From positions 46,994-110,993 of the forward strand of contig NZ_JAFCNB010000023.1 of NCBI RefSeq assembly GCF_017896165.1: 64,000 nucleotides of DNA, given 5' to 3'. The position numbers were made by a program, and so were the translations under genes. Every line of letters begins with the position of its first letter. The stretch's first letter is position 1. This DNA is from Microbispora oryzae. Lineage in GTDB: Bacteria > Actinomycetota > Actinomycetes > Streptosporangiales > Streptosporangiaceae. Shown here piece after piece: positions 9,801 through 16,598 of the stretch. Below the pieces are notes generated by a model. It had not been told where the DNA came from. It was given only the letters and a program-made list of their open reading frames with translations, and ran no database searches.

Positions 9801-10425
9801 AATGCTCGGCCTGTACGTATCCGACCATCCCCTCAACGGCGCCGAACGCATCCTGGAACGCAACCGTGACCTGACCATCGCCCAGGTCCTGGACGGACAG
9901 GCCGGAGCAGGCAACGTCCGCATCGCCGGCATCATCTCCGGCGTCGACAAGAAGGTCACCAAGAAGGGCGACGTCTGGGCCATCCTCAAAATCGAGGACC
10001 ACGACGGATCCATCGAGGTGCCCTGCTTCCCGCAGACGTACCAGCTTTACGGCACCAACCTCGCGCCCGACCTCGTCGTCGCGGTCACCGGCCGGATCCG
10101 TTCACGCGGTGACGGCGAAGACGCGACCATCTCCTTCAACGCCACAGACATCACGTTCCTCGACATCTCCGGAATCCAGGACGACGGCCGCGAACCGATC
10201 GTGATCGCCCTCCGCGAGGAGCGCATCAACAGTGACCTCGTCTACGAACTCAAGCGCATTCTGACCGTGCACCCGGGCGAAACCCCCGTCCGCTTGCGGG
10301 TGGAGCGGCTCAACCGGAAAATCAACGTCGTCGAGCTTCCCGATTACGCGGTGAACATCAGCAACGGCGCGTTCGCCGGAGACATCAAGGTCCTCCTGGG
10401 GGCGAACGCGCTCGTTGTGCCGTGA
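6841..10425 (+). CDS. dnaE: DNA polymerase III alpha subunit (replicative polymerase)
   Basis: This is the 1194-residue catalytic subunit of the chromosomal replicase. It starts at GTG 6841 with an AAAGG element upstream. The protein opens with the PHP domain (FVHLHVHTEYSMLDGA, residues 4-19). The polymerase palm carries the PDVDLDFDERR triad of acidic residues around residue 426. The GPGRGSATGS loop lies about 40 residues before it. Finger segments (NKSHTAGYGLVSYWTAYLK) lie near 793. An OB-fold C-terminus starts near residue 1025. Length and motifs match actinobacterial DnaE1, the essential replicative copy, rather than the error-prone DnaE2/ImuC. It is monocistronic here and flanked by accessory genes on both sides. 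Codon use is strongly biased, as expected for a housekeeping gene. Confidence 0.98.
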   Translation: MADSFVHLHVHTEYSMLDGAAKIGKLAERAASLGMPAIAMSDHGNMFGAYEFQSKMKAAGVKPIIGIEGYVSPESRHYKQPVFWGEPHQRKSDERTGLGGDVSASGTYLHKTMWAVNAQGLRNLFRISSLASLEGHMKKYPRMDDDLFEQYHEGIVATTGCPSGAVQTRLRLGQYDKALEHAAKYQEIFGRDNYFLEIMDHGGIPIETGVREDLLRIGKTLGIPPLVTNDSHYVTEDQSTAHDALLCVGTNSLISDPSRFRFSGNGYYVRTAEEMWALDPSSDVWTEGCKNTLLIAERVEPYDEVFAHRDLAAKFPVPEGETEMSWLRKEAQAGAVRRYGDPVPAEVVERIEYELGVIESMGFPGYFLVVADICRYARDNGIWLGPGRGSATGSMVAYVTGITELDPIEHSLLFERFLNPERISMPDVDLDFDERRRGDMIRYVTEKYGEDNVSLIITYMTIKSKAAVKDAARVLGYPFPVGEKITKAFPPAVMGKEIPLTGIFDEKHPRYAEATELRKLYGEDSDVKQVIDTALGLEGLTRGTGVHAAGVILSSQPLIDVMPIFMRPDDGARITGFDGPSSESMGALKMDFLGLRNLTVIGDAVQNVKDNRGVELDMLSLALDDKKTYDLLARGETLGVFQLDSSMMRDLTKLIAPARFEDISSILALGRPGPMGANAHTNYALRKAGQQEITPIHPSLKDVLDPILGTTYHLVVYQEQVMAIAQQLAGYTLGGADILRRAMGKKKKEEMDKQWATFSSGMIAKGYTKEAAKAVWDVLEPFSSYGFNKSHTAGYGLVSYWTAYLKANYPAEYMAALLTSVGTNKDRMALYLAECRRMRLKVLPPDVNESGLRFTAVGEDVRFGLGAIQNVGENAIKGIIAARQEKGAYTDFNDFLTKVPQVVCNKRTIESLIKAGAFDGLGHPRQGLIQIHDQAVDAVIDVKRKEALGQDSLFGAFDDDSGAGNVFHIAVPDGEWDKKTKLSFEREMLGLYVSDHPLNGAERILERNRDLTIAQVLDGQAGAGNVRIAGIISGVDKKVTKKGDVWAILKIEDHDGSIEVPCFPQTYQLYGTNLAPDLVVAVTGRIRSRGDGEDATISFNATDITFLDISGIQDDGREPIVIALREERINSDLVYELKRILTVHPGETPVRLRVERLNRKINVVELPDYAVNISNGAFAGDIKVLLGANALVVP

Positions 10426-10430
10426 CAGGT

Positions 10431-10448
10431 CGTCCTGCCTGAAGGACG
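10431..10448. terminator. Weak hairpin between dnaE and the MFS gene
   Basis: CGTCCT (10431-10436) pairs with AGGACG (10443-10448) around a 6-nt loop, in the 55-bp gap between the convergent dnaE and MFS genes. It could end transcription in either direction; it is short and uncertain. Confidence 0.35.
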
Positions 10449-10480
10449 TCGGGTGAGCGCCCGCCGCACCGGTGCGTGGC

Positions 10481-11914
10481 TCAGTGGACGTGTGGTGCCG
10501 CGCCGGCGGGTGCGACCCCCGCGGGCACGACGAACGCGCTCAACACGGCGGCGGCCAGGGCCGCGACGGCGCTGACCGTGAAAGCCAGGGCAACGCCGGC
10601 CGCGGTGACCTCGCCGGTCACGCCGGCGGCGGCGACGGTGGACAGGACGGCGACTCCGAACGCGCCGCCGAGTTCGTGGAAGGTGTTCACGATCCCCGAG
10701 CGCGTTCCGGTCTCGCCCGGGGCGACCGCGGTCAGTGCCGCGGTGACCGCCGTCACCAGAGCGGCGCCGACACCGATCGCCGCTACGGCGAGCCCGGCCA
10801 CCAGCCAGACGGGACCGGCCGCGCCGGCCGCCAGCCCGGAACCGGCCGCGGCGAGGGCCAGCGAGCCGGCGGCGAGCACGCGTCCGTCGAGCTTCGTGAC
10901 GGCCCGGCTGCCGCCGTGGGCCCCGATGATCGTGCCGAGCGCGATCGGCAGGAAGGCCAGACCGGTCCCCGCTGCGCTGTAGCCGTGAAGACGCTGAAGG
11001 TAGAACGACCCGAGGAAGAACGCGCCGACCAGCAGGCCGGTGGCGACCAGCATCAGCGACGCCCCGGCCACCACCGGGCGACGGGTCAGCACCCGCAGCG
11101 GCATGAGCGGCGCGGCGGCCGCCCGCTCGATCATCACGAACACGCCGTAGAGCAGAGCCGCCATGGCCAGCGGTACGAGCGTCGACGCCGCGAGCCAACC
11201 GTGCCCACCGGCGTTGACCAGTCCGTATATGAGGGCACCGGTGGCGAGGGTGGCCGAGAGCGCTCCCGCCACATCCACCGGAACGGCTCCCGGCCGGTGT
11301 CGCCGCCCGGCGGGAGCCACCATGGGCAGCAGCGCCAAGGCGATCAGCCCGGCCGGCACGTTGATGAAGAACACCCACCGCCAACCGGGGCCGGAGGTCA
11401 GCAGGCCGCCGAGGAGCACGCCCAGGGCTGATCCCGTGCCGCCGATCGCCGCCCATACGCCCAGCGCCCTGGCCCGATCCCGGCCGGCGAAGGTCGTGGT
11501 GACCACCGACAGCGCCGCCGGCGACATCGCCGCCGCACCGATGCCCTGCGCGGCTCGACCGGCCAGCAGCATCGTCGCGCCGGCCGCGAGTCCGCTGGCC
11601 AGCGACGCAGCGACGAAGATCGCAAGCCCGCTGAGCAGCATCCGGCGAGCACCGAACATGTCGGCGGCACGGCCGCCGAGCAGCATGAGACCACCGAATG
11701 CCAGCGTGTAGGCCGCCAGCACCCACGGCACGACACCTTGGTGCAGCGCCAGGTCGGCGCCGATGTCGGGGAGCGCCACGTTCACGACGGTCACATCGAG
11801 GACAAGCATGAACTGTCCGGCGCTCAACAGGCCCAGCAGCCACCACCGTCTCGCGCCGGGAGCTCCGGGGTCCTCCCGTTCCGTCGCAGGTCCCGACTGT
11901 GACGTAGCCGCCAT
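10481..11914 (-). CDS. MFS drug exporter, DHA2 (14-TM) family
   Basis: This 477-residue inner-membrane proton antiporter has about 14 hydrophobic helices. The DHA2 signature motif C-like and A-like stretches are visible: LDVTVVNVALPDIG in helix 1, GGRAADMFGARR in the 2-3 loop and GxxxGPxxGG-like WRWVFFINVPAG after helix 5. The start is ATG 11914 (MAATSQSG), preceded by GGAGGAGG; the frame stays open for another 56 codons upstream, but that part runs through the promoter and operators. Two copies of the TetR operator found elsewhere in this island lie at 11973-11990 and 12012-12029. The gene is therefore most likely derepressed by the neighbouring TetR. The substrate is unknown, probably a toxic small molecule. 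Confidence 0.93.
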   Translation of the reverse strand: MAATSQSGPATEREDPGAPGARRWWLLGLLSAGQFMLVLDVTVVNVALPDIGADLALHQGVVPWVLAAYTLAFGGLMLLGGRAADMFGARRMLLSGLAIFVAASLASGLAAGATMLLAGRAAQGIGAAAMSPAALSVVTTTFAGRDRARALGVWAAIGGTGSALGVLLGGLLTSGPGWRWVFFINVPAGLIALALLPMVAPAGRRHRPGAVPVDVAGALSATLATGALIYGLVNAGGHGWLAASTLVPLAMAALLYGVFVMIERAAAAPLMPLRVLTRRPVVAGASLMLVATGLLVGAFFLGSFYLQRLHGYSAAGTGLAFLPIALGTIIGAHGGSRAVTKLDGRVLAAGSLALAAAGSGLAAGAAGPVWLVAGLAVAAIGVGAALVTAVTAALTAVAPGETGTRSGIVNTFHELGGAFGVAVLSTVAAAGVTGEVTAAGVALAFTVSAVAALAAAVLSAFVVPAGVAPAGAAPHVH

Positions 11915-11972
11915 GGCCGCCTCCTCCGGTACGTCGGCGGCGATCGCAGGCGCGACCGGCCCTCCGATCAAC

Positions 11973-11990
11973 TCAAACAACCATGTTCGG
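11973..11990 (-). promoter_or_regulatory. TetR-type operator, MFS promoter, proximal copy
   Basis: The half-sites TCAAACA and TGTTCGG are separated by 4 bp. The copy lies just downstream of a -10-like hexamer (TACGGT on the minus strand, 11996-12001). Four further copies of this element occur at 12012, 12852, 14030 and 14067. Confidence 0.6.
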
Positions 11991-12011
11991 GTTTCACCGT
12001 AGCCGACCAAT

Positions 12012-12029
12012 TCATACATGGATGTTCGA
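12012..12029 (-). promoter_or_regulatory. TetR-type operator, MFS promoter, distal copy
   Basis: TCATACA-N4-TGTTCGA, 39 bp centre to centre from the proximal copy. It sits inside a stretch of about 50 bp (CGCTGTGAGCT, CACACC, ATAAGTCGAACA on the minus strand) that is nearly repeated upstream of the gene at 14105. Confidence 0.65.
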
Positions 12030-12160
12030 CTTATGACGGTGTGACGGAGCTCACAGCGCGGCGCTGCGGGGAAGAGGCGCACGCGGGAACGGCGCCGGAC
12101 CGCGGGCCCGGGCGCGCGAGGAAGGCGACTCGGCGAGACCGGCGGTTACGGAGTCGGCGG

Positions 12161-12811
12161 TTACGGGGTCGACGTGGCCGCGGCCGCACCGGGCGCGGCG
12201 AGGGCCGCGAGCAGCGTCACCGAGATGACACGCGCGGCATCGTCGGCGTCCAGCCTCCCGGCGGCGCTGTCTTCGGCCGCGGCGTGCATCAGACTGAACG
12301 CGGTCGTGACGAGCCATCTCTTGGGCAGGTCGTCGCGGAAGGCGCCGGCGCGCTGGCCGCGGTCGATGATCGTCTGCACCCTGTGCAGGATCCGGTCGTG
12401 GACGGCACGGATCCGTTCGGCGGGCAGTTCACGCTGGGCGGCCTGAAGCACCGACCGGAACTGGTGGACGATCTGCCACGAGGCGCCGACGAGCCGGGCG
12501 AGCGCCTGGCTGGGGTCACCGGTGGTGTCGGTCGCGTCGAGCACGGCGTCGGCCTGCTCCACCGTCCGCGTCAGCACGGCGTCGACGAGATCCGCCCGGG
12601 TTCCGAAGTGCCCGTAGAGCGTGACCCGGCCGACCCCCGCCGCCTTGGCGATGTCGGCGACGCTGGCGTCGGCGTCGCGAGCCAGGCACAGCTGGGCCGC
12701 GTCCAGGATGGCCTGGATGTTGCGCCGGGCGTCGGCCCGCCGCTCGCCCTGCGCCGCGGGGCGCTGCGCGGACCGCGGCCTGTCACCGGTGTCCCGCGAT
12801 GTGGCTGCCAT
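12161..12811 (-). CDS. TetR-family repressor, likely controller of the island
   Basis: This 216-residue protein starts at ATG 12811 (MAATSRDTGD) after CAGGAG. An N-terminal helix-turn-helix is clear at about residues 35-80 (SVADIAKAAGVGRVTLYGHFGTR), followed by an all-helical ligand-binding domain. A palindrome of the same type as those in front of the MFS gene and the 14105 operon lies at 12852-12869, 41 bp upstream of its own start. Autoregulation plus control of both targets is the simplest reading. The C-terminus is Ala-rich with little content. The alternative, that the second TetR gene at 12941 is the controller, is less likely because that gene has a different promoter architecture. 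Confidence 0.9.
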   Translation of the reverse strand: MAATSRDTGDRPRSAQRPAAQGERRADARRNIQAILDAAQLCLARDADASVADIAKAAGVGRVTLYGHFGTRADLVDAVLTRTVEQADAVLDATDTTGDPSQALARLVGASWQIVHQFRSVLQAAQRELPAERIRAVHDRILHRVQTIIDRGQRAGAFRDDLPKRWLVTTAFSLMHAAAEDSAAGRLDADDAARVISVTLLAALAAPGAAAATSTP

Positions 12812-12851
12812 CCCCGCTCCTGTGCCGCATGAGCCGATGTTTCCGAGTAAC

Positions 12852-12869
12852 CGGAACAGCATAGTTCGT
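12852..12869 (-). promoter_or_regulatory. TetR-type operator ahead of the first tetR gene
   Basis: CGGAACA-N4-AGTTCGT, a degenerate copy of the TCGAACA-N4-TGTTCGA element, placed where it could repress its own tetR gene. Confidence 0.55.
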
Positions 12870-12940
12870 GTTGCCACCGCGTACCGCCCGCCGGGCGCGT
12901 CGGCTTCTGCGCCACGGCGGGCGGGCCTCACGCCCGCGGA

Positions 12941-13534
12941 TCAGGGCTCGGCCGGGCCGTGGTCGCCGGCGCCGTACAGGAGCAGCACCGAGGTGCGGAA
13001 CTGGTCCGCAGCGGTGCGGGCGTCCACGAGGCCGACGCGGATGCACTGGTGGACGGCGTGACCGAGGGCGATCGTCGCCGCCACCAGCCAGCCGGTCTCC
13101 AACTCGGTGGCGAAGTCGCCGCTGTCGCGGCCGCGGCGGATGAGGGACTCCAGGGTCGCCTGGAGCGGCACGTGGCGTGCGGCGTCCGCTTCGGGCACGG
13201 GTTCGGGACCGCCGAGGACCGTCTGCTCGGCCAGCAGCGTGCCGACGGAGGCGAGGAAGCGGTCGAGGGCCTGGAGGGCGGTGCCGGTCTCGACGTCGGC
13301 GGCCTCCAACACCGCGTACGCCCGGCGGCTCAGCTCGTCACGAACCGCCGCCAGCAGCGTTTCCCGGGTGCCGAAGTGCACGTACGCCGTCTGCCGCGTC
13401 ACCCCGGCCGCGGCGGCGATCTCCGCCATGCCCGCGTCGGGACGGGAGGAGAGCAGCTGAATCGCCGCCGACACCAGGGCGGCACGGTTGCGGGAGACCT
13501 CCACTCGCTGCCGGCGGCGCCTTATCTCTGACAC
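12941..13534 (-). CDS. Second TetR-family regulator
   Basis: This 197-residue TetR-type protein has its helix-turn-helix at about residues 35-75 (GMAEIAAAAGVTRQTAYVHFGTR) and a helical effector domain with a WLVAATIALGHAVHQ core. I chose GTG 13534 because a CTGTCA-17 bp-TAAGGT promoter ends exactly 8 bp before it, which predicts a leaderless mRNA; a TTG at 13543 is the alternative. It is transcribed divergently from the SnoaL-like gene, only 39 bp apart. It may regulate that gene and itself through the long dyad described at 13522-13586. It belongs to a different subgroup from the TetR encoded just downstream. Confidence 0.9.
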   Translation of the reverse strand: MSEIRRRRQRVEVSRNRAALVSAAIQLLSSRPDAGMAEIAAAAGVTRQTAYVHFGTRETLLAAVRDELSRRAYAVLEAADVETGTALQALDRFLASVGTLLAEQTVLGGPEPVPEADAARHVPLQATLESLIRRGRDSGDFATELETGWLVAATIALGHAVHQCIRVGLVDARTAADQFRTSVLLLYGAGDHGPAEP

Positions 13535-13586
13535 GGTTGACAACCTTAACAGAGCTCCTTAAGAGTGACAGACATGTCAGAGATAA
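13522..13586. promoter_or_regulatory. Mirror-image overlapping promoters inside a 65-bp dyad
   Basis: Plus strand: TTGACA (13537-13542), 17 bp, TAAGAG (13560-13565), 8 bp, then ATG 13574. Minus strand: CTGTCA, 17 bp, TAAGGT, 8 bp, then GTG 13534. The two promoters occupy the same 39 bp. The dyad is completed by a perfect 12-bp inverted repeat TTATCTCTGACA (13522-13533) and TGTCAGAGATAA (13575-13586), which covers the first codons of both genes. Both messages are predicted to be leaderless. Confidence 0.6.
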
Positions 13587-13954
13587 CGCAGACAACCGAG
13601 CTGGCGGCCCGCCGCCTCCTGATCGACTACACCCGGGAGATGGCCAGGTCCGACGAGGACCCGGCGCTGATCGTGGACCGCACCGTGACCGGCGACGTGG
13701 TCTGGGTCACCGATGGCACCGCGCTCAGCCGGGATCAGCTGATCGCGCACGCGGCCCCGGCCCGCAAGAACGTCACCGCCGTCGAGATGCTGATCGACGA
13801 ACTCCTCGTCGACGGCAACCGGTTCGCCGCGCGCTGCCGCCTCCTCGCGGAACACCGCAAGCTCGGCCGCGTGTCGATGGACTGGATCGTGATGGGTGAG
13901 GTCGCCGACGACGGCCGGGTGCGGCGCGTCCACCAGCTCGCCCACTCGACCTGA
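13574..13954 (+). CDS. SnoaL-like / NTF2-fold small protein
   Basis: This 126-residue cytoplasmic protein has the SnoaL_4/NTF2-like pattern: an N-terminal helix ending in RRLLIDYTREMARSDED, then curved-sheet strands (VVWVTDG, RFAARCRLLAEHR, SMDWIVMGEV) and a final VRRVHQL strand. Members of this fold act as polyketide cyclases, isomerases or ligand carriers, and the sequence does not indicate which. The start ATG 13574 is set by a promoter whose -10 ends 8 bp upstream; a GTG at 13565 overlaps that -10 and is unlikely. It is divergent from the second tetR gene, which probably regulates it. Confidence 0.75.
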   Translation: MSEITQTTELAARRLLIDYTREMARSDEDPALIVDRTVTGDVVWVTDGTALSRDQLIAHAAPARKNVTAVEMLIDELLVDGNRFAARCRLLAEHRKLGRVSMDWIVMGEVADDGRVRRVHQLAHST

Positions 13955-14029
13955 CGGCGCGACCGGCGCCCGCAGGGCCAGTCCAGTCCTGGCGCCGCCG
14001 CGCTGTGAGCTTCACCACACCCCAATAAG

Positions 14030-14047
14030 TCGAACACAACTGTTCGA
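14030..14047 (+). promoter_or_regulatory. TetR-type operator, best copy, upstream of the 14105 operon
   Basis: TCGAACA-caac-TGTTCGA is a perfect palindrome with 7-bp arms. The preceding bases (GCGCCGCGCTGTGAGCT and CACACC) repeat those found upstream of the MFS gene on the other strand. Confidence 0.7.
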
Positions 14048-14066
14048 GCTGGTGGTAGCGTCGAAA

Positions 14067-14084
14067 CTGAACATTCGCGTTCGA
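14067..14084 (+). promoter_or_regulatory. TetR-type operator, second copy of the 14105 promoter
   Basis: CTGAACA-N4-CGTTCGA, 37 bp centre to centre from the first copy. A -10-like TAGCGT (14056-14061) lies between the two, the same arrangement as in the MFS promoter. Confidence 0.6.
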
Positions 14085-14104
14085 ATTAATGAAAGAGGGT
14101 CGTC

Positions 14105-14554
14105 GTGACAGATGACGTGCGAGATTCCGGGCGCGTCCGCCGCTGGCCGTACCTGCTGTGCCGCGGCACGACGGCGGGCCTGGGCGCGCTGGGGGTGGCG
14201 CAAGCCGTATTCGCCGGGAGCTTCCTCGGCGGGCATTACGACGCCTTGCGGGTGCATTCGACGACGGCCCTGGTGATGGTGGCGGTCGCGGTCGTGCAGG
14301 CCGCCGGCGTGGTCGTGATGCGGCGGGCGGGCGGACCCTGGTCGGTGCTGCTGTTCGGCCTCGCCTTCCCCGTGATCCTGGGCGGGCTGACCGGCCTGGG
14401 GATGGGCCGGGTGCTGACCCTGCACGTCCCGCTCGGGGTGCTCGCCGTGGTCGGCCTGTTGAGGCTGGCGGCGTGGGTCTGGCGGACGCCGGTGCCCGCC
14501 AGGGCCCAGGCGGCCGGCCGGGTGCACGACCGGCCGGTCGGAGCGCTGTCGTGA
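14105..14554 (+). CDS. Four-helix integral membrane protein, first gene of the laccase operon
   Basis: This 149-residue protein starts at GTG 14105, after GAAAGAGG. Four hydrophobic helices span about residues 20-42, 50-70, 78-98 and 104-126, with an arginine-rich cytoplasmic start and end. I do not recognise the family. The end overlaps the next gene by 4 bp (GTGA), so translation is coupled to the multicopper oxidase reading frame. Two operators of the TetR type lie in its promoter. A role in membrane delivery or electron transfer for the oxidase would be a guess. Confidence 0.75.
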   Translation: MTDDVRDSGRVRRWPYLLCRGTTAGLGALGVAQAVFAGSFLGGHYDALRVHSTTALVMVAVAVVQAAGVVVMRRAGGPWSVLLFGLAFPVILGGLTGLGMGRVLTLHVPLGVLAVVGLLRLAAWVWRTPVPARAQAAGRVHDRPVGALS

Positions 14555-15877
14555 ACCGGCGCACGGCGCTACGCCTCGGTGTGGCCGCGGTCGGGGTGGG
14601 CGCCGTGGGCGCCGGGTGGCCGTTGGCCGGCCCGCTGCTCGGCCCGGGACAGCCCGGCAAACGACCTGCCGCAGCCGGTCGTGGTGCACCTGCATGGCGG
14701 GCACACGCCGGCCGACAGCGACGGATACCCCATCGACCTCGTCCTGCCCACCTCCGGAGCCGCGCCCGCCGACCACGCCATGCCCGTCATGGCCGACATG
14801 GCCGACATGGCCGACATGGTCCGCGACGTGGCGACCGGTGAGCGGGCGTACACCTATCCGATGAACCAGCGGGCGGCGACCCTGTGGTACCACGACCACC
14901 GCATGGGCCACACCGGCCTGAACGTGTGGCGCGGCCTGGCCGGGTTCCATCTCGTCCACGACGACGAGTCCGACGCCCTGCCGCTGCCGCGAGGGGAGCG
15001 CGACATCCCCCTGATGATCGTTGACCGGTCCTTCGCCGCGGACGGGTCCTTCCGGTACCCGGTCTCCGCCGGCGGCGTGGCGGACGCGTACATGAACGGG
15101 GTCCTCGGCGACGTCATCCTGGTCAACGGCGCGCCCTGGCCGGTCGCTCGGACGGACCCGGCCCGCTACCGGCTGCGGCTGCTCAACGCCTCCAACGCCC
15201 GCCGCTACCGTCTGGAACTCGATCCGCAGCCACCCGGCGGCTCCGCCCTGGTGCAGATCGGCAGCGACGGAGGGCTGCTGGACCGCCCGGTCGGCCACGA
15301 CGCGCTGGAAATCGCCCCGGGCGAGCGCTTCGACGTCGTCGTCGACTTCTCCCGATACCGCCCCGGAACGAAGGTGCGGCTGGTCAACCGCCTGGGGTCG
15401 GGCGGCACCGCCGAGGTGATGCGGTTCGACGTCACGGGCCGGGACCGCGGCGACGATTCCGCGATACCCGGCCGGTTGAGCGCCGGCGCCGTCCGGCTCA
15501 CCCCGCAGCGCGCGGTCGCCACCCGTACGTTTTCCTTCCGGCAGCGCCGCGACGGCACCTGGACCATCAACGACCTGGCCTATCGCCCGGGTCGCGCGCT
15601 GGCGCGGCCGAAGCTGGGGACCGTCGAGATCTGGCGCTTCGTCACCGACTTCCACCATCCCGTGCATCTGCACCTGGACCCCTTCCAGGTGCTGTCCCGC
15701 AACGGCCGCGAGCCCGGGCCGTACGACTCCGGCTGGAAGGACACCGTCGACGTACGCCCGTCCGAGGCGGTCGAGGTCCTCACGCGGTTCACCGATTACC
15801 AGGGCGCGTTCCTGCTGCACTGCCACAACCTCGAACACGAGGACATGGCGATGATGGCCGATTTCATCACCACCTGA
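14551..15877 (+). pseudogene. CotA/laccase-type multicopper oxidase, broken by internal deletion and frameshift
   Basis: The gene begins at GTG 14551 with a Tat-like leader (NRRTALRLGVAAVGVGAVGAG), and this frame is lost after about 14655. The catalytic body continues in another frame from about 14660 to 15877. All four copper motifs survive: HLHGGH, WYHDHRMG, HPVHLHLD and HCHNLEHEDMAMM. CotA-type enzymes have about 80-100 residues between leader and first copper motif; here that segment is missing and NDLP directly precedes VVVHLHGG. The first half of cupredoxin domain 1 is thus gone, and the deletion is out of frame. A GTG at 14579 opens the catalytic frame but lacks a leader and a ribosome site. 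Three tandem ATGGCCGAC units (14789-14815) make a Met-rich stretch. Secreted function is probably lost. Confidence 0.8.
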
Positions 15878-15934
15878 GAAGCCCGATCCGGCCCCGCCTC
15901 GCTCGCACCAACCATTCATGACAGAGGAGAACCA

Positions 15935-16567
15935 ATGAAGATCGCGCTTTTCGGTGCGACCGGGGGCACCGGCAGGCAACTGATCCTGCAGGCGTGCGAC
16001 GCCGGCGACGAGGTCACCGCGGTGGTCCGGGACCCGGCCCGGCTCCCCGAGTCGCATCCTCGCCTGACGGTGTTGCGGGCCGACGTGATGGATCCCGCCA
16101 CGCTCGGCCCGGCCGTGGAGGGCTGTGACGCGGTGGTGTCGGCGCTGGGCTCGCGCGACGGGCGGGTGCCGACCAGCGTCTGCGCCGACGGCACGGCCGC
16201 CATCGTCGGGGCCATGCGCGCCGCCCGGGTGCGACGGCTCGTCGTGGTGAGCGCCGGCACCCTCACCACCGACGGCGACGGGCCGTTGACCCGTCTGATC
16301 GTGAAGCCCCTCCTGGGAAATCTGTTCAAGCACACCATCGCCGACAAGCGTCGGATGGAGGAAGTCGTGCGTGCCAGTGGCCTGGAATGGACGATCGTGC
16401 GTCCCCCGAGGCTCACCGACGGACCCCATACCGGCGTCTACCGCAGCGCCGTGGACCGCAACGTGCGCGGCGCGCTACGCGTCTCGCGCGCCGATCTGGC
16501 CGACTGCGTCCTGCGGTGCCTGGTCGACCAGGAGCCGATCGACGCCGCCGTCTCACTCGGATACTGA
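15935..16567 (+). CDS. NAD(P)-binding Rossmann protein, NmrA/atypical SDR type
   Basis: This 210-residue protein opens with the nucleotide-binding loop GATGGTGRQ (residues 8-16). It continues through the VVSALGSRDG strand-turn and LVVVSAGT, and near residue 150 reads LEWTIVRPPRLTDG, typical of NAD(P)H-binding proteins of the BVR-B/NmrA group. The classical SDR YxxxK pair is absent. The start ATG 15935 follows GAGGAGAACC. It lies 57 bp after the broken oxidase and 31 bp before the AhpD-like gene, so it is presumably part of the TetR-controlled operon. A reductase for quinone or phenolic products would fit the context, as inference. Confidence 0.88.
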   Translation: MKIALFGATGGTGRQLILQACDAGDEVTAVVRDPARLPESHPRLTVLRADVMDPATLGPAVEGCDAVVSALGSRDGRVPTSVCADGTAAIVGAMRAARVRRLVVVSAGTLTTDGDGPLTRLIVKPLLGNLFKHTIADKRRMEEVVRASGLEWTIVRPPRLTDGPHTGVYRSAVDRNVRGALRVSRADLADCVLRCLVDQEPIDAAVSLGY

Positions 16568-16598
16568 CCCGCCGACCACAACCGTCTCGGAGTCCTGA

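Noticed and set aside
14789..14815. Tandem ATGGCCGAC triplet considered as a regulatory repeat
   Set aside because: It is in frame in the oxidase body and gives a Met-rich loop common in copper oxidases, so a coding expansion explains it.
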